A stretch of 64,000 bases of DNA from Pseudolysinimonas_A sp049651805. Its GTDB lineage: Bacteria; Actinomycetota; Actinomycetes; Actinomycetales; Microbacteriaceae. Position numbers and translations under genes: made by a program. The DNA lies in assembly GCF_049651805.1 (NCBI RefSeq), contig NZ_JBASCU010000029.1, positions 103,815-167,814 of the forward strand. Reading direction: 5' to 3'. This document shows positions 7,863-17,146 of this stretch, piece by piece (position 1 is the first letter of the stretch; the number at the start of each line of letters is the position of its first letter). The notes beneath the pieces were generated by a model. It was not told the DNA's origin. It saw only the letters and a program-made list of their open reading frames with translations, and did not search any database.

Positions 7863-9038
7863 TCAGCGTCGAGCGGACGCGGTGCGGGCTTGGTCGAGGA
7901 CTCGCGGCAGAGTCGCAAGCAGCGCCTCGATCGCCGCGGGTGTCGTGTCGGCGCCGAGCGTGAACCGCAGCGCGCCCCGCGCCTCGTCGACCGGCACCCC
8001 CATCGCGGCGAGCACGTGCGACACCTCGGCGACGCCCGCTTGGCACGCGGAACCGGTCGACACCGAGAAGCCTTCGCGGTCGAGTAGGTAGAGCAGCGCG
8101 TCGCCGTCGCACCCCGCGAAGGTCGCGTGCACGTTGCCCGGCAGCCGTCCGGCCGGGTCGGGGTCTCCGCGCAACACCACGCCGGGCAGCCCGACCAGCC
8201 CCGCGATGAGGCGGTCGCGCAAGGCGGCGAGCGCCGCGGTGTCATGCACCACCCCGGCCGCCACCCCGAACGCGGCGGCGCCGGCGGCATCCTGGGTGCC
8301 GGAGCGGGCGCGCTGCTGGTTGCCGCCGTGGATGAGCGGCTCGACCGTGGCGGTGCGGGCGACGACGAGGGCGCCGATGCCGACGGGCCCGCCGATCTTG
8401 TGCGCCGACACCGACACCAGGTCGGCCCCGACCGCGGGCACGTCGATCGGCACGGAGCCGTAGGCGGCGATCGCGTCGAGGTGCACGGGCACTCCCGCAG
8501 CATGGGCGAGTCGCACGATGTCGGCGACCGGCTGAAGCGTGCCGACCTCGTTGTTCGCCCACAGGGCCGTCACCAGCGCGATGCTCTCCGGCTCCCGGGC
8601 GAGCGCCTGCTTGAGAGATTCCAGCGACAGCCGGCCCACGGCATCCACCTCGATCCAGTCGACGATCGCGCCTTCGTGCCGCACCAGCCAGTCGACCGCG
8701 TCGAGGGTGGCGTGGTGCTCGGCGCGGGTGGTGAGGATGCGGGGTCTCGACACGCGCCCGTCGGGCGCTACTCGACCACCGAGGTTGCGAGACCAGAAGG
8801 TTCCCTTGATGGCGAGGTTCACCGCCTCGGTGCCGCCCCCGGTGAACACGACCTCAACCGCATCCACTCCCAGGGATTCCGCTACCCGTTCCCGCCCGGT
8901 TTCAAGCAGGTCGCGCGCCGCCTGCCCGTGCGTGTGGATCGACGAGGGGTTGCCCACCAGCCCGAGTGCCTCGACGTACGCCTCGCGCACCGCGACCGGC
9001 ATCGGCGTCGTCGCGGCGTGATCGAGGTAGACGGACAT
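7863..9038 (-). CDS. Cysteine desulfurase (class V aminotransferase, NifS/IscS type)
   Basis: Removes sulfur from cysteine as a persulfide using PLP and probably feeds MnmA. The 391-residue product starts YLDHAATTP, binds PLP at Lys214 (SVSAHKIGG) and has active-site Cys332 in TGSACQAG. Residues about 86-99 (around GGRVAPDGRVSRP) are encoded by a copy of the genome's palindromic repeat, which adds an in-frame insertion just before the conserved EHHATLD segment. Core motifs are intact, so it is probably functional. TAGGGT ends 6 bases before the ATG, suggesting a leaderless message; only 33 bases separate it from divergent glgX. Confidence 0.93.
   Translation of the reverse strand: MSVYLDHAATTPMPVAVREAYVEALGLVGNPSSIHTHGQAARDLLETGRERVAESLGVDAVEVVFTGGGTEAVNLAIKGTFWSRNLGGRVAPDGRVSRPRILTTRAEHHATLDAVDWLVRHEGAIVDWIEVDAVGRLSLESLKQALAREPESIALVTALWANNEVGTLQPVADIVRLAHAAGVPVHLDAIAAYGSVPIDVPAVGADLVSVSAHKIGGPVGIGALVVARTATVEPLIHGGNQQRARSGTQDAAGAAAFGVAAGVVHDTAALAALRDRLIAGLVGLPGVVLRGDPDPAGRLPGNVHATFAGCDGDALLYLLDREGFSVSTGSACQAGVAEVSHVLAAMGVPVDEARGALRFTLGADTTPAAIEALLATLPRVLDQARTASARR
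8743..8784 (-). repeat. Palindromic REP-like repeat inside the cysteine desulfurase gene
   Basis: The segment contains TCTCGACACGCGCCC then GGGCGCTACTCGACCACCG, the same layout as the copies near 12.2 and 46.3 kb. It is in frame and adds roughly 14 residues to the protein. Its core GCGCCC...GGGCGC can form a short stem. Confidence 0.75.
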
Positions 9039-9044
9039 GTCCCC

Positions 9045-9064
9045 ACCCTAGGAAGACCTACGCT
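9045..9064. promoter_or_regulatory. Divergent -10 boxes for cysteine desulfurase and glgX
   Basis: TAGGGT (read on minus, 9050-9045) ends 6 bases before the desulfurase ATG, and TACGCT (9059-9064) ends 7 bases before the glgX ATG. Both genes start within a 33-base gap and neither has a convincing ribosome site, so both messages are probably leaderless. Confidence 0.6.
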
Positions 9065-9071
9065 GGAACGC

Positions 9072-11120
<2,049 letters not shown>

Positions 11121-11130
11121 ATTCATACTC

Positions 11131-11694
11131 ATGTCTGACGTCGCACCCCCGCAGGCCGGCTGGTACCGGGATCCCGAGAACCCTGCCGGCGAGCGCTGGT
11201 GGAACGGCTCCGGGTGGTCCGATCAGAAGCGTGCCGCCGGCGCCGGGGCTGCGACGCCCGCCGTCGCCCCCGTCGCCGACCCGACGGGGTTCACCTACGG
11301 CAACCCTGCGTCGGCAGGACGACCCGACCCGTACGCCCCGCCGACGTTCGCGACCCCTCCGGCCTACTCTCCGGGGTCGCCCTACGTCGCGGCACCGTAC
11401 GGCGCCCCGGCCTACGGCGCGCGTTCGAACGGCCTCGCGATCGCCGGACTCATCGTGTCGGCGGGCGGCTGGATCATCCTGGGTGTGATCGCGTCGATCG
11501 TGGGCATCATCCTCTCGGCCTTCGGCCTGGCCCGCGCCAAGCAGGCTGAGGCGGCGGGCAACCCCAACAGCGGTCGGGGCATCGCGATGGCCGGCCTGAT
11601 CATCGGCATCATCGTCACGGTGCTCGGCATCGTGTTCTTCGTGGTCTACCTCACCTTCATCTTCTCCACGGTGCCGACGGGAATCACCTCCTGA
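11131..11694 (+). CDS. DUF2510 and DUF4190 domain membrane protein
   Basis: Function unknown. The 187-residue product begins with a DUF2510 motif (AGWYRDPENP then WWNGSGW), continues through a Pro/Ala/Tyr-rich linker, and ends with two hydrophobic segments (about 105-135 and 155-183) of the DUF4190 type, with a charged RAKQAEAAGN loop between. Such proteins are abundant in actinobacterial membranes. TAGATT overlaps the glgX stop and ends 7 bases before the ATG, so it may have its own leaderless promoter. Its stop overlaps the putative CTG start of the next gene. Confidence 0.85.
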   Translation: MSDVAPPQAGWYRDPENPAGERWWNGSGWSDQKRAAGAGAATPAVAPVADPTGFTYGNPASAGRPDPYAPPTFATPPAYSPGSPYVAAPYGAPAYGARSNGLAIAGLIVSAGGWIILGVIASIVGIILSAFGLARAKQAEAAGNPNSGRGIAMAGLIIGIIVTVLGIVFFVVYLTFIFSTVPTGITS

Positions 11695-12158
11695 GCACCC
11701 CGGCGATCGCGGCTCTGCGGGCGGCGGGCATCCCGTTCACGGAGCGCTCGTACCTGCACGACCCCGCTGTCACCGACTTCGGTCGTGAAGCGGCGGATGC
11801 CCTCGGGGTCGAGCCCGACCGGGTGTTCAAGACCCTGCTCGCCGACGTCGACGGGCGCCTCGTGGTGGGCATCGTGCCGGTTGCCGGCAAGCTCGACCTG
11901 AAGGCGCTCGCGGCGGCCGCCGGCGGTAAGAAGGCGGTGATGGCGGATGCCGCCCTCGCCGAACGCCGGACCGGTTACGTCGTCGGCGGCATCTCCCCGA
12001 TCGGACAGAAGTCCCGGCACGAGACGGTGCTCGACGAGACCGCCGAGCTGTGGGACACAGTGTTCGTGAGCGGCGGACGGCGCGGGCTCGACCTGGAACT
12101 CACCCCCGCCGACCTCATCCGCGCCACCTCAGCCGTGGTCGCAGACATCGCGCGCTGA
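11691..12158 (+). CDS. ybaK: YbaK/EbsC-family aminoacyl-tRNA deacylase, inferred CTG start
   Basis: Hydrolyses mischarged Cys-tRNA(Pro). The reading frame has full similarity to the family from STPAIAALRAAGIPFTERSY through KTLLADVDG to LDLELTPADLI, but no ATG, GTG or TTG exists in frame until GTG 11823, which would remove 44 conserved residues. A CTG at 11691 overlaps the preceding stop (CTGA) and gives 155 residues, the family length; translation is therefore probably coupled or uses a non-standard start. The catalytic-site Lys of the family falls in DRVFKTLL. The exact start is inferred. Confidence 0.82.
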   Translation: MSTPAIAALRAAGIPFTERSYLHDPAVTDFGREAADALGVEPDRVFKTLLADVDGRLVVGIVPVAGKLDLKALAAAAGGKKAVMADAALAERRTGYVVGGISPIGQKSRHETVLDETAELWDTVFVSGGRRGLDLELTPADLIRATSAVVADIAR

Positions 12159-12162
12159 AACT

Positions 12163-12205
12163 TCGGTGGTCGAGTAGCACCGTGCGGGCGCTACTCGACC
12201 ACCGA
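12163..12205. repeat. REP-like palindrome acting as likely bidirectional terminator
   Basis: Two perfect 16-base arms, TCGGTGGTCGAGTAGC (12163-12178) and its complement (12190-12205), flank an 11-base loop. The element lies between convergent ybaK and glgP and supplies the glgP stop codon (TAG read from 12193). The same core occurs near 8.75 and 46.3 kb. Confidence 0.8.
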
Positions 12206-14764
12206 GGGTTGGGCCGTCGCGAGCAACCCCAGTTCGGCGGGGGTCGCCAGAAGGGGGTGATTGGGCACGACCCGCACGGTGTAGCCGAACGACCCGGACC
12301 GGTCGAGAGCCACGCTGTTGTGGAAGGTCGCGGGCGAGTCGGGCTCCTGCGACTCGAAGTCGAGCCGCAGACGACGGATGTCGGTGAGCTCGTCGCCTTC
12401 GCGGGCGTGGCCATGGACGAGTTCGACTTTGACGTCGTCGGGTGAGAGCTCCCCCAACTCGACGTAGGCCCGCACATGCAACTGCTCGCCGAGCTGCGGA
12501 GTCGCATCCACTCCGCCGGATTCGACGTAGGCGACGTGCACCCCCGTCCACCCGGCTTCGACGCGCGCCGTCCAGGCAGCCAAGTCGCGCGCGGGCTGAA
12601 ACGACGACGCGGTGATCGCCCGTTCGGCGACCGCCGCCGGCGCGTACAGGGTCTCGACGTACTGGCGCACCATGCGGTCGGCCGACAGTTCCGGCGACAG
12701 GGTGGCGAGCGTGTGGCGCATGTCGGCGACCCACTTCACCGGGATGCCGTCCTCCCCGCGTTCGTAGAACCGCGGCGTGATCTGGTGTTCGAGCAGGTCG
12801 TAGAGCGCGGCGGCCTCGAGGGCGTCGCGTTCCGCGCCGTCGCCCGCGGAGTCGGCCGACGGGATCGCCCAGCCGTTGCGGTCGTCGTAGTACTCGTTCC
12901 ACCAGCCGTCGAGGATCGACAGGTTGAGCGCCCCGTTGAGCGCCGCCTTCATGCCAGAGGTTCCGCAGGCCTCCAGCGGACGCAATGGGTTGTTGAGCCA
13001 GATGTCGCAGCCCGGGTAGAGCCGTTTGGCCATGCCGATGTCGTAGTTGGGCAGGAACACGATGCGCTGGCGCACGTCGGGCGCTTGCGCGAACTCGACG
13101 AGCTTCTGGATGAGTCGCTTGCCTTCGTCGTCGGCGGGGTGCGACTTTCCGGCGATGACCAGCTGGATGGGCCGCTCCGCGTGGTTGAGCAGCGCTCGTA
13201 GCCGCTCGGGGTCGTGCAACATGAGCGTGAGGCGCTTGTAGGTCGGCACGCGGCGGGCGAAGCCGATCGTGAGCACGTCGGGATCGAGTAGGTCGCGGAA
13301 CCAGGCGGGGTCGGCGATGCCGGGGTTCTCCTCGGCCCAGGCGGCCGACATCCGCTGCCGGGCGTCGTCGACGAGGTGCCCGCGCATCCGCCGCTTCAGG
13401 TTCCACAGGTCGGCGTCGCTCACCGCGGGCGAGGCCCAGTCGGCGGCCGTCGTGTCACGGGTGCCGAGTGTGGTGGCGGCGAGCGCCGCCACCTCGGGGT
13501 CGGTCCAGGTGGGGGCGTGCACGCCGTTGGTCACCGACCCGATCGGCACGTCGTCGGCGTCGAAGCCCGGCCACAGCGCGTTGAACATCGAGCGGCTGAC
13601 CTCGCCGTGCAGTTTCGAGACGCCGTTCGCCCGTTGGGCGAGCCGCAGACCCATGACGGCCATGTTGAAGGTCGGCGGCGCGTCGGCGGGCGCGCCGGGC
13701 TCGACTCCCAGAGCCAGCACATCGGCGACGTCCACACCGGGCAGCAGGTGGGTGGAGAAGTAACGTTCCACGAGCGGCGCCTCGAACCTGTCGATTCCTG
13801 CCGGCACCGGAGTGTGGGTGGTGAACACGGTCCCGGCCCGCACGACACGCAACGCCTGGTCGAAGGTCAGCCCCTCACCGATCAGGTCGGCGGCGCGTTC
13901 GAGCCCGAGGAACCCGGCGTGCCCCTCGTTGCTGTGGAACACCTCCGGCTCGTCGCGGCCGTCGAGGCCCGCGAAGATCTTCACCGCACGCGTGCCGCCG
14001 ATGCCGAGCAGCAGCTCCTGCAACAGCCGGTGCTCGCCACCGCCGCCGTACAGCCGATCGGTGACACCTCGCAGCTCGTCGGCGTTCTCGGGGATGTCGG
14101 TGTCGAGCAGCAGCAGCGGCACCCGCCCGACATCCAATCTCCAGATGTGCGCCGTGAGGGTGCGACCCTCGGGCAGCGCCAGCACGACGGATGCCGCCGA
14201 CCCGTCGGGGCCGCGCAACACCCGCATCGGCAGGCCGTCGGGGTCGACGACGGGATAGCTCTCCTCCTGCCAGCCCTCGCGCGAGATGGTCTGACGGAAG
14301 TACCCGGAACGATAGAACAGGCCGACGCCGATGAGCGGCACGCCGAGGTCGGAGGCGCTCTTCAGGTGGTCTCCGGCCAGGATGCCGAGGCCACCCGAGT
14401 ACTGCGGCAGGGCGGCGGCGATGCCGAACTCGGGCGAGAAGTACGCGATCGAGCGCGGCACCTCGGCGCCGAGCGTCTGGTACCAGCGCGGCTCCGCGAG
14501 GTACGCGCGCAGGTCGTCGCGCAACGCGTCGACGCGGCCGACGAAGCCGGGGTCGGCCGCGAGTGCGGCGAGGCGATCCGGCGTTACCTCACCCAGCAGA
14601 CCAACCGGGTCGGCGTCGGTCTCCCACAGGCGCGAGTCGACGTCGCGGAACAGGTCGATGGTCGGCTGGTGCCAGGACCATCGGAGGTTCGCCGCCAACT
14701 CGTCGAGGGCACCCAACTCGGGTGGCAGAACGGGGCGGACGGTAAACCGGCGAATCGCTTTCAC
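12191..14764 (-). CDS. glgP: Alpha-glucan phosphorylase GlgP
   Basis: Releases glucose-1-phosphate from the non-reducing ends of alpha-1,4-glucan. The 857-residue product has the N-terminal DUF3417 region seen in the actinobacterial/short GT35 form (residues 1 to about 110) and then the GT35 domain; the PLP site is EACGTSGMKAALNG, preceded by IWLNNPLRPLEA. The start is GTG at 14764, with a TAGGCT box ending 8 bases upstream. The last codons (SVVE-stop) are written by the palindromic repeat at 12163-12205. It is divergent from glgE-glgB, giving paired degradation and synthesis of glucan. Confidence 0.93.
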   Translation of the reverse strand: MKAIRRFTVRPVLPPELGALDELAANLRWSWHQPTIDLFRDVDSRLWETDADPVGLLGEVTPDRLAALAADPGFVGRVDALRDDLRAYLAEPRWYQTLGAEVPRSIAYFSPEFGIAAALPQYSGGLGILAGDHLKSASDLGVPLIGVGLFYRSGYFRQTISREGWQEESYPVVDPDGLPMRVLRGPDGSAASVVLALPEGRTLTAHIWRLDVGRVPLLLLDTDIPENADELRGVTDRLYGGGGEHRLLQELLLGIGGTRAVKIFAGLDGRDEPEVFHSNEGHAGFLGLERAADLIGEGLTFDQALRVVRAGTVFTTHTPVPAGIDRFEAPLVERYFSTHLLPGVDVADVLALGVEPGAPADAPPTFNMAVMGLRLAQRANGVSKLHGEVSRSMFNALWPGFDADDVPIGSVTNGVHAPTWTDPEVAALAATTLGTRDTTAADWASPAVSDADLWNLKRRMRGHLVDDARQRMSAAWAEENPGIADPAWFRDLLDPDVLTIGFARRVPTYKRLTLMLHDPERLRALLNHAERPIQLVIAGKSHPADDEGKRLIQKLVEFAQAPDVRQRIVFLPNYDIGMAKRLYPGCDIWLNNPLRPLEACGTSGMKAALNGALNLSILDGWWNEYYDDRNGWAIPSADSAGDGAERDALEAAALYDLLEHQITPRFYERGEDGIPVKWVADMRHTLATLSPELSADRMVRQYVETLYAPAAVAERAITASSFQPARDLAAWTARVEAGWTGVHVAYVESGGVDATPQLGEQLHVRAYVELGELSPDDVKVELVHGHAREGDELTDIRRLRLDFESQEPDSPATFHNSVALDRSGSFGYTVRVVPNHPLLATPAELGLLATAQPSVVE

Positions 14765-15124
14765 AGTGAGCGAGCCTACGTGCGCGGAGTTACCGTCCGG
14801 TTACAGCACCATGCTGCACGCGACGATGTGCCCGCGACGACCGCGGGACGAAGGTCCCCCGACTCCCGTCCCGCGGTCGCTCCCGCCGTGACGCCGGTGC
14901 AAACCCGCTCGCACCGACGCGCCACCGGGGCGCTGCGGTTGCCCGAGCGCCCTGGGAACCCGAGGCGACCCCCGTCGCTCTCGGGTGGCTCATGTTTCAC
15001 CCCCGCACCAGCTTAAGAGGCGCTCACCTCGTGTGACACCACTTTGCTGAAATTCCCTGTACCCCGAGAAGGTCACAGCAACAAGTCTCTTCGGTCGCGC
15101 CAGGCGACACAGTACGGTCGAGTC
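14765..15124. promoter_or_regulatory. 360-base divergent control region between glgP and glgE
   Basis: No gene is supported here. A TAGGCT box (minus strand, 14778-14773) lies 8 bases before the glgP GTG and TACGGT (15113-15118) lies 6 bases before the glgE ATG. The remaining 300 bases are unusually long for this genome and include a less GC-rich stretch at about 15000-15120, so regulator binding between the two operons is plausible, but I could not identify a clear operator. Confidence 0.45.
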
Positions 15125-17146
15125 ATGGCTGTTGCTCCCGCCGACCGATCCGTCCGCGTCCCGGGCCAGCTGGGTCGCATCCCGATTCGAAACCTGCGCC
15201 CCCGGCAGAGCGAGAACCTCTGGGCGGCCAACGCCTACGTCGGCGAGGTCGTGCCGTTCGAGGCGACGGTGTTTCGGGAGGGACACGACGTGCTGTTCGC
15301 TGAGCTGGAGCTGACCGACCCCGCCGGGGCGGTCACCCGCCATCCGATGCACGAGGTCGCGAAAGGCACCGACCGGCAACGCGCCGAGGTTCAGGTCGAC
15401 GCCACCGGAGCCTGGCGCTGGCGGGTACGCGCCGCCCGCGACGACTGGGCGACCTGGCTGCACACTGCCGGCATCAAGGTCGGCGCCGATCAGGATGTCG
15501 ACCTCGTCTTCGCGAGCGGCGTGCAGCTACTCGAACGCGGCTCGGGCAAGGTTTTCGCCGATGCCGCCCGCGCGCTCGCCGACCCGGGCCTGACCGCGGC
15601 GGCGCGACTCAAGGTCGCCCACGACGCGCGACTCGCGAAGGCGATGGCGGCGCATCCCCTCCTCTCCCTCGTCACGACGTCGCCCGAGATGACGTTGCGG
15701 GTCGAACGGGCCCGCGCGGCCGTCGGCTCCTGGTACGAGTTCTTCCCGCGGTCGGAGGGCGCCAAGAAGGCGAAAGACGGCTCGTGGGCGTCGGGCACGT
15801 TCCGCACCGCCGCGAAGCGCCTCCCCGGCGTCGCGGCGATGGGCTTCGACGTGCTGTATCTGCCGCCCATCCACCCGATCGGCGTCGCCTTCCGCAAGGG
15901 GCCGAACAACTCTTCCGAGGCCGGGCCGCACGACCCCGGCAGCCCCTGGGCGATCGGCGGGCCGCTCGCCGACGGCAGCATGGGCGGGCACGACGCCATC
16001 CATCCCGACCTCGGCACGCTCGACGACTTCCGCTGGTTCGTGGCAGCGGCCGCGAAGCACGGGCTCGAGATCGCGCTCGACCTGGCCCTGCAGTGTTCGC
16101 CCGATCACCCCTGGGTGACCGAGCATCCCGAATGGTTCACGCACCGGCCCGACGGCTCGATCGCCTACGCCGAGAATCCGCCGAAGAAGTACCAGGACAT
16201 CTACCCGCTCGACTTCGACACCGACCCGGAAGGGCTCAGCGCCGAGGTGCTGCGCATCGTCGAGCACTGGATCGCGCAGGGCGTGAACATCTTCCGCGTC
16301 GACAACCCGCACACCAAGCCGCTGTGGTTCTGGGAGTGGCTGCTGGGCCGCATCGCCGAAACGCATCCGGATGTCGTCTTCCTCGCCGAAGCGTTCACCC
16401 GGCCCGCGATGCTGCACTCGCTCGCCGAAGCCGGGTTCCAGCAGTCGTACACCTACTTCACCTGGCGCAACACGAAGCCCGAGCTCGAGGAGTTCTTCAC
16501 CGAACTGAGCAGCCAGTCGGCCGACTACCTGCACCCCAACCTGTTCGTGAACACCCCCGACATCCTCACCGAGTACCTGCAGTTCGGCGGGCCTCCCGCC
16601 TACAAGATCCGGGCCGCGCTCGCGGCGACCGCGTCGCCGTCGTGGGGCGTGTACGCCGGCTACGAACTGTTCGAGGATGTCGCACGCCCGGGCAGCGAAG
16701 AGAACATCGACAACGAGAAGTACGAGTACAAGCAGCGCGACTGGGCAAAGGCCGACTCGACGGGTCGCACGCTCGCGCCCTACCTCACGGTGCTCAACCA
16801 GATCCGCCGCGAACATCCGGCGCTCTCGCAATTGCGCAACCTGCGGGTGCACTGGAGCGACGACGATGCGGTGCTGGTGTACTCGAAGTTCCTCGACGGG
16901 ACGTTCACCCCGACGGGCCGGCCCGACGGCATCATCGTCGTCGCCAACATCGACCCGCACTCGGTGCGCGAGACCAGCGTGCACCTCGACCTGACGCAGC
17001 TCGGGCTCGACCCCGGGGTCACGTTCGAGGTGCGGGAGATCCTCACCGGCCAGCGCTGGACGTGGACGGATTCCAATTTCGTGCGGCTCGACGCGTTCAC
17101 GGAGCCCGTGCACATCCTCGACGTCGAGTACGGGGGAAAGCGCTGA
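15125..17146 (+). CDS. glgE: Alpha-1,4-glucan:maltose-1-phosphate maltosyltransferase GlgE
   Basis: Extends alpha-1,4-glucan using maltose-1-phosphate. The 673-residue GH13_3 protein has the N-terminal domain, then catalytic residues Asp393 (IFRVDNPHTK) and Glu422 (FLAEAFTRP), one position off the well-studied Streptomyces enzyme, which supports the start. ATG 15125 follows TACGGT by 6 bases; the upstream extension to 15044 would cross the probable promoter. The stop overlaps the glgB ATG (ATGA), as in known glgE-glgB operons. The maltose-1-phosphate makers (TreS-Pep2 or GlgM) are not in the window. Confidence 0.95.
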   Translation: MAVAPADRSVRVPGQLGRIPIRNLRPRQSENLWAANAYVGEVVPFEATVFREGHDVLFAELELTDPAGAVTRHPMHEVAKGTDRQRAEVQVDATGAWRWRVRAARDDWATWLHTAGIKVGADQDVDLVFASGVQLLERGSGKVFADAARALADPGLTAAARLKVAHDARLAKAMAAHPLLSLVTTSPEMTLRVERARAAVGSWYEFFPRSEGAKKAKDGSWASGTFRTAAKRLPGVAAMGFDVLYLPPIHPIGVAFRKGPNNSSEAGPHDPGSPWAIGGPLADGSMGGHDAIHPDLGTLDDFRWFVAAAAKHGLEIALDLALQCSPDHPWVTEHPEWFTHRPDGSIAYAENPPKKYQDIYPLDFDTDPEGLSAEVLRIVEHWIAQGVNIFRVDNPHTKPLWFWEWLLGRIAETHPDVVFLAEAFTRPAMLHSLAEAGFQQSYTYFTWRNTKPELEEFFTELSSQSADYLHPNLFVNTPDILTEYLQFGGPPAYKIRAALAATASPSWGVYAGYELFEDVARPGSEENIDNEKYEYKQRDWAKADSTGRTLAPYLTVLNQIRREHPALSQLRNLRVHWSDDDAVLVYSKFLDGTFTPTGRPDGIIVVANIDPHSVRETSVHLDLTQLGLDPGVTFEVREILTGQRWTWTDSNFVRLDAFTEPVHILDVEYGGKR

